From the NCBI GenBank assembly GCA_024291935.2, contig CM044307.1:98275461-98339460 (forward strand): a stretch of DNA of 64,000 nucleotides, given 5' to 3'. Below the pieces are notes generated by a model. The model searched no databases. It saw only the letters and a list, made by a program, of their open reading frames with translations, and was not told the DNA's origin. The first letter of the stretch is position 1. Every line of letters starts with the position of its first letter. Made by a program: the position numbers and the translations under genes. The stretch comes from Okapia johnstoni (Eukaryota > Chordata > Mammalia > Artiodactyla > Giraffidae). This document shows positions 1-11,589 of this stretch, piece by piece.

Positions 1-519
1 AGGTTTGTTCAGGAGAGTCTTAGTTTACATCCGTGGTAGTGGTGTGGTTTTAAGGAATTTTCTCTTTTTACCTTCTTTTTATACAACTTTTACCTAGGAT
101 AAAAGTTATCCTAGTTTGAAAAGTATATTGTTAACCTCTCTATAAACCCCCAATTCCGGGGCTTAGGGTTGAGGAGGGCCTTTTACTTTCCTTAAAGAAT
201 CTAAATCTTGGGACTTTGGTCCTCAGTCAAAAATCTTGCATCTTTGGAATCTATTTGCCCAAAAAGAAGCTACTTGGTTAACAGATATCTAGGTCACCAA
301 CAAGAAGCTACTTAACCAACAAGCTTCCCTGTAAGGACCAGGAGGCTGCCTCACCTGCCCATTTTTACAAAAAACAGAGGACAGGTTTCTAGATTCATTG
401 CCATTCCCTACCTTCCCAACCCTCCTGTGGGTGGGATATGCAAACTCTGCTCTGGTATGTTTATTCCACAAGAACAAGAATTACAAGATAGTTCTCTAGT
501 GAAAGGGCAGCAAGGCCAA
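1..519. other. Unassigned AT-rich sequence
   Basis: No gene or interspersed repeat that I can name. A short motif, AGAAGCTACTT, occurs twice about 38 bp apart (near 265 and 303), followed by GGTTAAC and AACCAAC respectively, so a small local duplication is possible. The minus-strand open frame at 289-477 has no recognisable product and I take it as chance. Confidence 0.5.
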
Positions 520-528
520 TTCATGCTT

Positions 529-777
529 GTTTTTTTTTTTTAGTTATTTGGCTTCGTGGAATCTTAGTTGCAGCCTGCAGGATTCTCAGTGCATCATGAG
601 GGCTCTTCCTTGAGGTACCCAGGCTCTCCAGTTGTTGTGGCTCGTAGGCTCAGTAGTTGTGGTATGCGAGCTGGCCCTGTGATGTGTGGGATGTGGGATC
701 TTAGTTCCCCAATCAGGAATCAAACCTGCACTGCAAGGCAGATTACTGACTACTGGACCACCACGAAAGTCCCCCAG
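529..777 (-). mobile_element. CHR-2 tRNA-derived SINE
   Basis: Read on the minus strand, this has the CHR-2 body: start with ACTTTCGTGGTGGTCCAGTA, then a tRNA-like B box (GGTTTGATTCC), then a tail that gives the poly-T at 530-541 on the plus strand. The direct repeat TTCATGCTT flanks it (520-528 and 778-786), which supports an intact L1-mediated insertion. CHR SINEs are shared by ruminants, hippos and whales. Confidence 0.88.
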
Positions 778-1005
778 TTCATGCTTTCAAGGGACAGAAT
801 TGAGGGCCACTAGCAAGACACAGCTCAATGAACCACAGGCTCTAGCCGACTGGATTCACTTCTCTCTCCTTTGGGTGCATGTACAGTGTTACCTTTAGCT
901 CTTTTTCCTTATGGAAGAAAAGAACTTGCGTGGACAGTTGCCAGAATACATGGTATGTCTTCTTCAGGCTGTGTTTTCCTAATTGATGTCACGGTTCTCC
1001 TTATG

Positions 1006-1226
1006 TGATGTGTGCTAAGTCATTTCAGTCGTGTCCGACTCTGAGATCCTATGGACTGTAGCCCGCCAGGCTCCTCTGTCCATGGGACTCTCCAGACAAG
1101 AATACTGGAGTGGGTTGCCATGCCCTCCTCTAGGGGATCTTCCTGATCCAGGAATTGAACCCATGTCTCTTTCGTCTCCTGCATTCGCAGGTGAATTCTT
1201 GACCACTAGCACTACCTGGGAAGCCT
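1006..1226 (-). mobile_element. Bov-tA SINE
   Basis: Reverse complement of the Bov-tA consensus: a Bov-A unit (GTCGTGTCCGACTC type motif), then the tRNA-Glu-like head ending at GGGAAGCC. The 13-bp direct repeat GGTTCTCCTTATG flanks it (993-1005 and 1227-1239). The two overlapping open frames here are SINE shadows. Confidence 0.95.
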
Positions 1227-1239
1227 GGTTCTCCTTATG

Positions 1240-3540
1240 GCTGTTTTCTAATGCTTTCCATACTTGATCACTACAAACAGAAAAATGAATTAAGATGAAC
1301 TTTTGGGGCCCTTCACTGTCTGATTCTGCTTATGACTATCATCTTACTTTTTTGTTCTTTCAGATCAAGGACACATCCTCCATAATAGTCTCAAATTTAA
1401 AGGGCATATGGTTGATTTTGAAAAGGAATGGAATGAAAATGAAGCTTCTGATTACCAGATCTGAGTTGAGGGCTGAGATTCTGTGTCTGTAACCAACTTT
1501 CAGTGATGCATTTACCACTGGTCCTTTGGATCACATATTAAGTATTCAAGGCTCTGTAAGGCCTCATTAAAAGTCACTAGCTCAGTTTAACCCCATTTCC
1601 TCAGATATTCAAATTAAAAAAAAGGGCTGGAAAATTATCATGGATTGCTCTTAATGACAAATTACTCATTTGAAATGTATATTCTCTTATATTACTGTTT
1701 AAATGCTTCATTCTCATAAGCTGTAATCCCAGGTAGATAGAAAGCTTCTTTAGTACAGGAATGATTCCTTACAACTTTTGTATAACCTCTTATACTGAGG
1801 TTACTCCGTCCTATACCTGGTAGGTCCACACTAAATTTGCTGATTAATCATTCTTAAGGGATTGCTACTTACCATTTTATCATGTGAGAACTCATGAGGT
1901 ACATTTAAATTTACAATTTGGCAACAAACAAATGTTTTAGGCTAAATTATAAAATACACTGAAGTGAGGAAATCGGAACATTCTGAATAAAATGCTGTAT
2001 TTGAATTATTAAATTACAATGCTAACGTAGGAAGTAAAGATCTTTGCTGTTTTGAAGATAATATAGATCTGAATGAGACTTTATAAATCAGGTTAGGGAA
2101 AATATGTATTATTGTTTTATTGCTTTGATTATAATACACGTGTTCTGGAAAACTCACAGTCACAAAATAACAGGTTATAATCCTGACAATTACTTCCAAA
2201 CTTAGTTTTTAATTGATTTGTTTGATACAGATATTATCAAGTTGTATGGGTAGAGTAATCCTTGCAGAGAGTTCCTATTAAAAAGTTTTGAAGGATTTAA
2301 AAGTTAGGCAATCTATAGAAATAACAAGCTCTAGACTCTCTTCTTTCGAGAACTTTGAAACAGAGCTGCAAACCTCCCACAGACAGCAGGATATATAATC
2401 TGTAGACATGATGGTGAAAATTTAGGGAAAAAAGTAATAACATGGTCATAAATCTTGAGTACAGATTTTGGATCTCCACTTTCAAATGATTATATTGATT
2501 GAGTCATCTCTTAAAACTCCCAAAGGAAGTCAGATGCTCCTGAGTAAATTTTATGGATACGTGTGTTTCAAAATACAAGCTCTGCTATGGTTTGCATTTG
2601 CCTTCCATGGAACAAATCTGTGTCTTCAATCACTTTAACACTTCCTCATGAAAATCACATCATTTCTTAGAGATCTCAGAGTTCAGGAAATAAATTGGAA
2701 GGACCAGATACTTTCTCATCATCTGTGCATGATTCTCTATGAACTTTTTGTTCGGTTTTGCTTCACTGTTTAAATTAATGAGATAGTCTTTGGGCATGGG
2801 TTCTTATGACTAGCATTCAGATGATATTTCTCCACTCATACCCTATTTGGCAGTATTAGCAAGAAAGAAGTGTTCTTATCTGGGTGTTTTTAAAGAAATT
2901 AGTGCAATTTTTATGTAATGGAAATTATCATTTAGCTTCACCAGCCCCAGCATCTGTCATTCTAACTGGATACTGTGTATTGCTAAAGGTGGGAGATGTA
3001 AATAAATTTTGATTCTCAGGTGGATTAATGATAACTGGTATTAATACAGAACAAACACAGTTGTTGACAGAAGTAGTAAGTGTTGCCCTTTTAGGTAAGA
3101 CTCCTGATTAAGCTGGAAATAAAAAAGGCTTCATAACACTCATGACTTCAACAAGTTTATAAATTACCAGGAAAACCTCACTTATCTGCAAAACATCAAG
3201 GAGACAGACTTTAGCATTTCATATGTGCTCTCCTATGACAGTTATTACAGGACGTGAGATACGCCTTCACATTCCACATCATGTGATTCAGGTCCTATCC
3301 ATCCTTTCAGCTTCTCAAATTGCCGACTGTGACTAGAATCAAGTCTTTATGCAGAAGAGTTATACAGTGAATAAAATGTGGTTTCAAAATGAAGTATCTT
3401 GGTTTGTCATAAACAGGGTTGGAGTTCTTGTTAAGCTAAATAAGACATTTCTTTTAAGAAATACGAAAGGTTTGAGAATTTTGCTTAAGAATTTTTTGAG
3501 AGTAGGAAATCAAAGCCCATGCTTTTGATATACTATTTAG
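1240..3540. other. Repeat-poor AT-rich block
   Basis: About 2.3 kb in which I recognise no SINE, LINE, LTR or DNA transposon and no coding frame above 65 codons. Very old or short relics could be missed by eye. It lies upstream of the CpG island and could be intergenic or part of another transcript. Confidence 0.45.
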
Positions 3541-3541
3541 G

Positions 3542-4018
3542 TGCTAATAAGGAAAGGTCCGTCTAGTCAAGGCTATGGTTTTTCCAGTAGTCATGTATGG
3601 ATGTGGGAGTTGGACTGTAAAGAAAGCTGAGTGTGGAAGAATTGATGCTTTTGAACTGTGGTGTTGGAGAAGACTCTTGAGAGTCCCTTGGACTGCAAGG
3701 AGATCCAACCAGTCCATCCTAAAGGAGATCAGCCCTGGGTGTTCATTGGAAGGACTGATGCTGAAGCTGAAACTCCAATACTTTGGCCATCTGATGTGAA
3801 GAACTGACTCATTTGAAAAGCCCCTGATGCTGGGAAAGATTGAAGGCGGAAGGAGAAGGGGACAACAGAGGATGAGATGGTTGGATGGCATCACCGACTC
3901 AACGGACATGAGTTTGGGTAAACTCAGGGAGTTGGTGATGAACAGGGAGCTCTGGCTTGCTGCAGTCCATGGGATCTCAAAGAGCTGGACACGACTGAGT
4001 GACTAAACTGAACTGAAG
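3542..4018 (+). mobile_element. BovB (RTE) LINE, 3' fragment
   Basis: This is the C-terminal end of the BovB reverse transcriptase plus the short 3' tail. The frame 3575-3799 reads as the SWTVKKAE...RRIDAFELWCWRRLLRVPW family segment. It stops at a TGA at 3797-3799, where the family continues, and similarity resumes in the same frame ([14 protein letters not shown]). It ends in the typical ACTGAACTGA tail. The 5' part is missing, so it is a dead truncated copy. Confidence 0.93.
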
Positions 4019-4019
4019 G

Positions 4020-5709
4020 GAGTACTTAAATAGCAGATATTAATGAAACATAAATTGGAAATATGCTAGCTCATTTTCATCAAACATGTAGACTGAAACC
4101 TTACATGTAATGTATTAGGAATACTGAGTTTTAAAAGTTTTCCATGCAGTAAATCAGATTTACAGTGTAGGTTCAAACACATTTCTATCTACTTATTATG
4201 TATATATCTATATATATCACATAAATGTAATATGTAGCTTGAGTATTTGGGGATTGCATGAAGTGAGAAGTAGCTTTGGATTGCATGAAGTTATGGAGGA
4301 AAAAGCTGTCTTCAAGCAATTTTTAAATAGTTATTTTGCCTCAGGGTTATATCTGCTATTCATCATCCATTATCCACATTATTTGTAATAAGTTAACTTT
4401 TCTATGTTTGAATTCCCAACAGCTATGGTTAGATGGGCATTCTGTGAATGGAATAAGCAAATCAATACAGTGGTCTACACTGGTGTTTTAGTCTCTAAAG
4501 GCAGCTTGCTAAAAACATTAGAAGAAACCAATAATCCATTAATGGAAATTAATGAAATTCCTCCCCAAACTGGCCCTTGTCAATCCCTTGGTAGGAGAAA
4601 ATGGTATATTCTTAGCACCGGGCTTGATGCAACATAAATGAGTAAACTTCCACTAATACCTACCCACCTCCAGTTACTGTAACTGGAGTTACAGGACTGT
4701 ACTCTTGCTCCCCTGTTCCATATAACTTCCAGTTAGGACTTGGGACTTTGAATGTATAGAAAACACAGGATTTCCCTTAGGGGAACCAAATTTTACAGTC
4801 TATTGCTTTGAGGAACAAAACTCTCCTATGTTTCTGAACTTTACACATATTCAGTGTAGACTCTCTACAGGGCTGAATAACTAAGAGGTGATCCTAGCCT
4901 TCTATTTATGACTTATTTTTACTTTATTGAGTATTCTGTGGAAGTGTGGTTTTGTACTTACTTCTGGGGACAACTGAATGTTTAATTCTTCTCCCTATAT
5001 ATCAAGCTACTCAAATAGAAATTTCCTTCCCTGATTCTTTATTTCTGAAAGACAAGAACACTCTCCTGTGTTCTCCTAGCAAATACATCTTGAATTTTTA
5101 TTTGTGTTGTCAGCGTGTGGCCAGAAGTGATTAAGTTTTCCTAACTTTATCTTTTCTCTATATCCTCTGGCATGTAGGAAAAAAATCACTGTGTTCCATT
5201 TCATTTTCACACTAACTAGTCTTCCATTTTTCCTTGTTTCCCCCCAAAATTAAGGAATCTATGCAAGTCAGGGTGGACCAAATACTGGAGATCAAAATCT
5301 TATCCCCTCCTCATCACTCAGAAAATTAGGATTGTTCTAGCAGAAACAGGGCAGTTGCTTTGAAGAAACTGAATATACCTGGCTTATTTTGATCCCATTT
5401 TAGTTGGTTATTTGTAGGAATATGTGTCTGCTGGGGAATTCTAAGTCATAAAGCTTAAGATAGGTGCTGACTTCTTATTTAATGATATGGGTGTGATTCT
5501 GGGTTTGGGATTGCTTTTTTGTAAGAATTTTCAAGGAAACCTTAGCATGGGTCACTGGGGTCAGCATCCATGAAGACTTAGCATATGGAAGGACATTTTT
5601 ATGGGTTAAAAGTCCATGAAAACAACAAGTAAAGATGATTTAATGATAGAAAAATATATGAATAATGTGGACATATCATGGTTTCAAGGGTTATGCTCAC
5701 TTTACATTG
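4020..5709. other. Unassigned AT-rich block
   Basis: No convincing gene. A short TATATATCTATATATATC stretch lies near 4200-4217. The 77-codon frame at 4404-4637 and the 62-codon frame at 4946-5134 have no family features that I recognise. Confidence 0.4.
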
Positions 5710-5925
5710 TCTGCTAAGTTGCTTCAGTCGTGTCCGACTCTTTGAGACCCTATGGACTATAACCCACCAGGCTCCTTTGTCCATGGGATTTTCCAGGCAA
5801 GAAAACTGGAGTGGGTTGCCATTTCCTTCTCCAGGGGATCTTCCTGACCCAGGGATCAAACCCAGGTCTCTTATATCTCCTGCATTGGCAGGCAGGTTCT
5901 TTACCACTAGAGCCACCTAGGAAGC
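5710..5925 (-). mobile_element. Bov-tA SINE
   Basis: Reverse-complement Bov-tA. It starts CTGCTAAGTTGCTTCAGTCG, continues through the Bov-A unit and ends in the tRNA-like head at CCACCTAGGAAGC. I see no clear target duplication. Open frames on both strands here are repeat shadows. Confidence 0.93.
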
Positions 5926-6417
5926 AAGGTTTAGAATTCTACTCTTAGTTTGGAATACAGAAAAGTATAAATTTACTGGTCCTGGTGTTGTAGTGGGTAC
6001 CTATGAGGGGCTAACTCAAATGCTTGTAGCTCTTAAATCTGATCTTACAGACGGTTCTCGGGGCTGTGGCTTTCCTGACCAACCATAAGAGTTGTCATGA
6101 GGCCTCTGGGAGAGAGAGAAATGTGATTCTGAGTGCTGATGAGCAGGGAAATGCAGGCCTCACAGCTGGCCAATCTTGTTCATTGTCTTCTAGGTAACCA
6201 AGGCTATAAACAAGAGGGAACAGGAATGGCTTGGAAATCAATTTGCAGAATATTCAAAGGTCACCATGGTACAGACTAGTGTTCAGATTACTTGCAAGAT
6301 ATGATGTGCTAAAATGTGTTTGCCTCATCTCTAATGACATAATAGTCCTACAAGAGGGGAACAGGTTGCCAATCTCTTGTTAATGGTGTTTAGAAGAGAC
6401 TAAGAATCTATTTTCAG

Positions 6418-6535
6418 CTGCTGCTGCTAAGTCGCTTCAGTCATGTCCGACTCTGTGCGACCCCATAGACTATAGCCCACCAGGTTCCCCTGTCCCTGGG
6501 ATTCTCCAGGCAAGAATACTGGAGTGGGTTGCTAT
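6418..6535 (-). mobile_element. Bov-A monomer SINE
   Basis: A single reverse-complement Bov-A unit of the Bov-A2 type: it begins with the GCTGCTGCTGCTAAGTCGCT tail and ends at TGGAGTGGGTTGC. The second monomer or tRNA head is absent, so it is a 5'-truncated copy. Confidence 0.88.
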
Positions 6536-6751
6536 TTTCACATCCTCATTTTAAAGGCTTTTTGTATTGTTCCTTTGAGTCACTTACTTTGCAGAAATTT
6601 TATTAATCTCTTCTTTTTTAATTACACTGTTTTGAAAAAGTTGCAAATCTGCAGAGAAGTTATACGTCTATTACAAATTACTTAGATTCACCTATATACA
6701 CCTTTCATTAATGTTCATCACATTTGTATTCTTTCTCTGTATATAAAACAC

Positions 6752-6998
6752 AGTCTTAAAATTTTTTTAAATTGAAGTATTGTTGTAGTTGATTTAAAAT
6801 ATTGTGCTAACTTCAGGTGTATGGCATGGTGATTCAGATATATGTGTATATATATATATATATTCCTTTCCATAGTCTTCCCTTTTAGGGTATTATAAAA
6901 TATTGAGTATAATTCCCTGGGCTATACAGTAGGTCCTTGCTGGTTATCTATTTTATATATAGCAGTATGTATTTGTTAATCCCATCCTCCTAAATGAT
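6752..6998 (-). mobile_element. L1 3' UTR fragment
   Basis: Reverse complement of the artiodactyl L1 3' UTR. The marker phrases are ATTGAAGTATTGTTGTAGTT, the TA-rich run at 6842-6863, GGGCTATACAGTAGGTCCTT and the ATTTTATATATAGCAGT segment. Only the 3' UTR is present. Confidence 0.82.
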
Positions 6999-7007
6999 CA
7001 TATTCTT

Positions 7008-7079
7008 ATTCTTATATAAAGATAAGAAACAATTCATATTCTTATATAAGAATAAGAAACATTTTTATTCTTATATAAG
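7008..7079. repeat. Imperfect 29-30 bp tandem repeat with internal dyads
   Basis: Two and a half units beginning ATTCTTATATAA (7008, 7038, 7067). Each unit contains TTCTTAT followed by ATAAGAA, so each can fold into a small hairpin. It directly follows the L1 tail and is probably a local duplication. Confidence 0.6.
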
Positions 7080-7080
7080 C

Positions 7081-8606
7081 ATTTATTATTATTATTTTTA
7101 TAGCTGTTTCAGTGTCACTTCAGCTGAAATCTCCTAAGAACGGGGATATTCTCTTATGTAACCTCACAGCTACTTTCAAATTCAGGTAGTAATCTACTTT
7201 TAACAGTCCTCTGATTTGAAAATTTAGCTTTTTATTATTTTTTCCACAGAGATCTACTTCCTAATGAAACACCCCAGCTGTTTCTCTGAAACTGACACTC
7301 TTCCAATGAAGGCTGTCTTGCCATTCACAGCAACTCCCTTCCCAACTATTCTTACATGCCCTTTCTTTTCATCATCTTTATCTACTTTTTGTTCCCTTAC
7401 ATTTCCCTCCCTCCCAAATGATATTTCTAAAGGCCACTTCCTGCTGTTCATCTAAGTAACTTATTACATTTCTCAGAGCTGCATTGCTTATTTAAGTATA
7501 TATGCCTTAAAAAAAAGAAATCTAGGTGACATTTTGCCGTGTGGTGGAGACTATTATTTCCTCCAGCCTTGATAGGAGGAGACTTCATTCAAACTTTAAG
7601 ACCTTTAGAGAGTAAGTGGTTCAGTGGCGGATGTAGTAATTAACAATGTGGCTATTTGAAATAGCACAGGCAAACACAGGCTAGTAGCTCACTCTTAGAA
7701 AGGCTTTTCTCTTGTCAGCAACTCAGCACCCGATGTTTCAGCAGGCATCTTGGAGCTCTTTTAGGATCTTCTCCCTGGAGCTCTCATCGGTTAAAGCAGA
7801 GAAATGCCATTGATCCTAAAGTAGTCTCAGAAAGAAAATGCAGTTTAGCAGTCTATTTCAGAAATTTTCAAAAGCAATTGCCAAGTAGAGGCAGGGTCTC
7901 ATACTATTAAAAAAAAAATAAAAAGCTTATCCCCGAAAGATCCTCCCTCAAGGACCCAGGTTAGTAGCTTGAAATCAATTCAAGCAGCTAAAAGGATGAA
8001 AGGAGATTTCATGGTCCGGAGTGTCTTCTTTTGAGTGCTCTGGTTGGGGGTTTTCTTTGGCTGCCTGACTAGAGGCAAAGATTAGTGACACAGTGCTTGC
8101 TTTCAGTGATCTGCACTTCTGTGCTTTTCCCTGGAAAGCAGCCCAGGCTGTGGGAATGGGGGTTCTTTTAACGTCTGTGGGTTAGGATGGACCAAGTTTA
8201 TACAGCTACATTTACACCAAGGCACTAAGAATTTTTTATTTTTTGCTTTTTGAGAATGAACAGGTTTTTCTTTCTTCTTCAAGCAATTTTGGAAAGAAGA
8301 GTAGCCTCTTTGGGAAGGCAAATCGGCTCATGTGTAGCCAGAGAGGGCAAAATTTTCACCAGCCGTTTTCTTATGTCCTGGACCTGGTGCTTTGGTTTGT
8401 GGAAAGAGGGACTGTCTTTTCTTTCTTTTTATTTTTTTTCCTGGGGTTTTTCTGCAATCCAATACAGGAACTTTTTCCAATCACGTTCATTACTAGGGTG
8501 CCCATAGCTTTTAGTGCTGAATGCCAAAGGTTTTTTCTGACCTGGTAATTCAAAGTAGGTTAAAAAATATGTATTACACGATCTTCCTTAGTTTTTTTTA
8601 TTGATT
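7081..8606. other. Unassigned block
   Basis: No repeat family or gene assigned. Several overlapping frames at 8103-8553 (60-101 codons) sit on both strands over a T-rich stretch (8408-8440). None has a recognisable domain. Confidence 0.4.
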
Positions 8607-8617
8607 CTTAGGGAATA

Positions 8618-8892
8618 CAGAGAAGGCAATGGCACCCCGCTCCAGTACTCTTGCCTGGAAAATCCCAAGGACTGAGGGGCCTAGTGGGCTGCAGTCCAGG
8701 GAGTCGCTAAGAGTCGGATACAACTGAGCGACTTCACTTTCCCTTTTCACTTTCATGCATTGGAGAAGGAAATGGCAACCCACTCCAGTGTTCTTGCCTG
8801 GAGAATCCCAGGGATGGGGGAGCCTGGTGGGCTGCCGTCTATGGGGTCGCACAGAGTTGGACACGACTGAAGCGACTTAGCAGCAGCAGCAG
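8618..8892 (+). mobile_element. Bov-A2 dimeric SINE
   Basis: Two Bov-A monomers in tandem without a tRNA head, joined by the CACTTTCCCTTTTCACTTTC linker, and ending in the CAGCAGCAGCAGC tail. The 11-bp direct repeat CTTAGGGAATA flanks it (8607-8617 and 8893-8903). The 88-codon minus-strand frame is a repeat shadow. Confidence 0.95.
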
Positions 8893-9026
8893 CTTAGGGA
8901 ATATGGTACAAGAATAATCATAATAAGCTTGATGGAGCCAAACACATTGGTTTTATTTTGGGACAGGTTCCTTTTGAAAACAAATCTCAGGATTATTAAT
9001 GCTTAGTTACGGGGCTGGGGACATAA

Positions 9027-9115
9027 TAGGACAGCGGTTCTCAAACTGTGATCCCTGATCCTACAACATCAGTATGACCTGGAAACTTGTTAGAGCCACC
9101 ATGGTAGGGATTCAA
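9027..9115 (-). mobile_element. MER5A (hAT-Charlie) fragment
   Basis: Begins CAGCGGTTCTCAAACTGTG, the terminal inverted repeat of MER5A, and continues with ACCTGGAAACTTGTTAGA. The orientation fits the reverse complement of the consensus. It is the first of four MER5-type relics within about 1 kb. Confidence 0.72.
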
Positions 9116-9192
9116 CAGATGCTTACCAAAGGTAACGCTGAGTTCTTAATTCCAAAGGAGAAGGATGCCATTTAATACCATGTTGTAAGGCA

Positions 9193-9410
9193 TGTTGGTG
9201 CATGCATGCATGCTCAATTGTCTTCAACTCTTTGTGACTCCTACAGACTGTAGCCTGTCAGGCTCCACTATCCCTGGAATTCTCCAGGCAAGAATACAGG
9301 AGTGGGTTGCCATTTTCTTCTCCAGGGGATCTTCCCAACTCAGGGATCGAACTCACATCTCCTTCATTGGCAGGCAGATTAGTTACCACTGAGCCAGCTG
9401 GGAAGCCCAA
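9193..9410 (-). mobile_element. Bov-tA SINE
   Basis: Reverse-complement Bov-tA with the tRNA-like head ending GGGAAGCCCAA. The 11-bp direct repeat GTTGTAAGGCA flanks it exactly (9182-9192 and 9411-9421), so it landed next to or inside the MER5 cluster after the cluster formed. Confidence 0.95.
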
Positions 9411-9416
9411 GTTGTA

Positions 9417-9612
9417 AGGCAGTGGTTCCCACACTTTAGTGCACATCAGAGTAACCAGGAGGACTTGTGGAAAGACCGCATTCTGGATCCCACTAGGAGC
9501 ATTTCTGACTAGACAGGTCTGGGATGGGAGAGAGAGGCTCCCTGTCCAGCAGGTTCCCAGGCGATGCCTCTGGTGTTGTTCTGAGGACTCTGTTCTGAGA
9601 ACCGTTGGTATA
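9417..9612 (+). mobile_element. MER5A (hAT-Charlie) relic
   Basis: Starts CAGTGGTTCCCACACTTTAG and ends TTCTGAGAACCGTTGG, the two terminal inverted repeats of MER5A. The inner phrases CAGGTCTGGGATGGG and GTTCCCAGGCGATGC match the consensus order. Nearly full length and diverged. Confidence 0.78.
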
Positions 9613-9619
9613 AGACCAT

Positions 9620-9790
9620 AATCCTCAAACAGAGCACAACATCAGAATCCCCTGGGGTTGCTTTTAGCTGCAGAAAGGGCTGGGCCCCACCTAAACCAAA
9701 TCAGAATCTCTATAGGTGGGTCTGGGCTTGGTGGCCTTTAACATTTCCCAGGTGATTCTAAGGAATGGCCACAATTGGAGACTGCTGCAG
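9620..9790 (+). mobile_element. MER5-type DNA transposon relic
   Basis: Contains ACATCAGAATCCCCTGGGG, GGGCTGGGCCCCACC, AATCAGAATCTCTATAGGTG and TTCCCAGGTGATTCTAAGG in the MER5A order on the plus strand. The termini are eroded. Confidence 0.72.
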
Positions 9791-9799
9791 ATCATCTCA

Positions 9800-9990
9800 G
9801 ACATGGTCCTCAATCCTGCTTTTCCATTAGAATCACCTGGTGGGCTTTAGCACCCTTAACGCCTGGATACCAATCCTGGAGGTTCTGATACAATTGCTCC
9901 AGGTGCAGCATGGGCATCAAGCTATTTGAATGCTTCAGAAGTGACTTGACTATGCAGCTAACATGTGAACTACCGCCCTAAAGATACCTT
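9800..9990 (+). mobile_element. MER5-like DNA transposon relic
   Basis: Contains CATTAGAATCACCTGGTGGG followed by a GGTTCTGATAC block and a loosely matching 3' part, again in MER5 order on the plus strand. More diverged than its neighbours, and it could be a MER5B or related hAT element. Confidence 0.55.
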
Positions 9991-10719
9991 CTAGCTGTTA
10001 AGAATGTCATGATTTTAGCATAATCCTACGTAAAGGACACAACATTCATGGAAAATGAACATTCCTATAGAGAGGTACTAATTTATTCTGTCACTGTATT
10101 TTACACTGATTTTATGAGCTCTGAGAGTTGGTTTATTTATAACACATTAGCGGAACTTTTCATTGAAGTCTTATCGCAAATGTCTATAAAATCTACTTTA
10201 AAAAAAAAACCTCACTTCTGTTAAATATAAAAGAGGGAGCACAAATAATTTTATCTACCACACTTTTAATATTCACATATTTTCTTGCTAGTTGATGCTA
10301 CCTTCTTTATAGGATTATAAAGTGTAGTATAGTGGAAAGAACAGCAAGTGAAGAACTCTGGCCCTGTCACCATGATGAATGTTTACCTGTCTGGTTTGGT
10401 TGGTTGGTTACAAATTTATATAACATGAAGGATACCATACATAGGTTGAGTATGGCCTCACAGAAATGACATTCAGCAGTCAGAGAAGTCCCTCGTCTCA
10501 GTGGACCACTGAGTCACAGAAGGATCAGTAAAGCCTTTGAGGCCTCAGCCCTTGAGGCAGAGGCCCTTCTGACAGGAAGGGGAGTGAGGGATCAGGCAGC
10601 ATTCATCAAAGTAACAAAAACTCATGAATATTTAGATATAAATTAAACACATTCATACCAGTGGTAAACTGTCTTTGTGGTGCTGGCAGTAAAGCAGAAG
10701 CTCCCTCCCTTCGCTCCAC
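9991..10719. other. Unassigned block
   Basis: Nothing firmly assignable. An A-run lies at 10200-10209. The stretch 10325-10390 (TAGTGGAAAGAACA...) could be the start of a MIR but is too diverged to call. Confidence 0.35.
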
Positions 10720-10835
10720 AAGAGCCACCAAACAGCTGTGTGATGTTAAGCAAGCGACTTCACTTTTCCTTGCCTGAGCTTTTGGGTAATGTTTATCTTG
10801 CAGGGTTGCTTTGAGGAACAGGAGAGGTAAGTGGC
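10720..10835 (+). mobile_element. MIR SINE fragment
   Basis: Core MIR order is visible: CTGTGTGATGTTAAGCAAG (from TGTGACCTTGGGCAAG), then CTTCACTTTTCCTTGCCTG and a GCAGGGTTGCTTTGAGGA block. Old and truncated. Confidence 0.6.
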
Positions 10836-10837
10836 TG

Positions 10838-11182
10838 GCTGCTCTAACAAGAATACCCAAGACTAGGCTGCTTAAACAACACATGTTCACTTCTCACAGT
10901 TCTCAAGGCTGGTGAGTCCAAGACCAAGAAGCCAGATTTGGTGTTGGGTGGGGACAAGCTTCCTAGTTCACAGATGACCATCTTCTCACTGTGTCCTCCT
11001 GTGGAGAAAGGGGTGAGGGAACCCTCTGGAATTTCACACAGACACTAAATTCCACTTCTGAGACACTATCCTCATGACCTAATGCCCTCCCCAAAGTCCC
11101 CACCTTCAGATACCATCACACTGGAAATTAGGTTTCAACATATGAATTCTGGGGAGATACAAACATTGTTTATGATAGCAGA
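10838..11182 (-). mobile_element. MLT1-type MaLR LTR
   Basis: Reverse complement of an MLT1 LTR. Visible landmarks are GGCTGCTTAAACAACAC, TTCTCACAGTTCTCAAGGCT, the ATGACCTAATGCC block, CACCTTCAGATACCATCACA and TTTCAACATATGAATTCTGG. No internal retroviral genes are present, so it is a solo LTR relic. Confidence 0.75.
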
Positions 11183-11278
11183 CATGCAAAGCATTTAACC
11201 CAGCATCTGATACATACTGTAAGTTCAGAAATATTATTTTTTCCCCCCTCTGCCCTTTCTAATATTACTGTGTGCATT

Positions 11279-11474
11279 AGTCACTCAGTTGTGTCCGACT
11301 CTTTGAGACCCCATGGACAGTAGGTCACCAGGCCCCTCTGTCCATGGAATTCTCCAGGAAAGAATACTGGAGTGGGTTGCCATTCCCTTCTTCAGGGGAT
11401 CTTCCTGACCTAGGGATCAAACCAAGGTCTCTTGCATTGCAGGCAGATTCTTTACCATCTGAGCCACCAGGGAA
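11279..11474 (-). mobile_element. Bov-tA SINE
   Basis: Reverse-complement Bov-tA from TCACTCAGTTGTGTCCGACT to the tRNA-like head at GAGCCACCAGGGAA. The 97-codon plus-strand frame over it is a repeat shadow. Confidence 0.93.
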
Positions 11475-11589
11475 TTACTACTTCCTTTACGTCACTTGGT
11501 CCTTTGTCTTTACCATTATCACAATGAAAAATGGTGTCCATCTTCCTCTCCTTCTCTCTCCCCATCCACCTCCGCATTTACTGAGCTGC

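Noticed and set aside
3575..3799. 74-codon frame as a host gene
   Set aside because: It is the BovB reverse-transcriptase C-terminus, interrupted by a stop codon.
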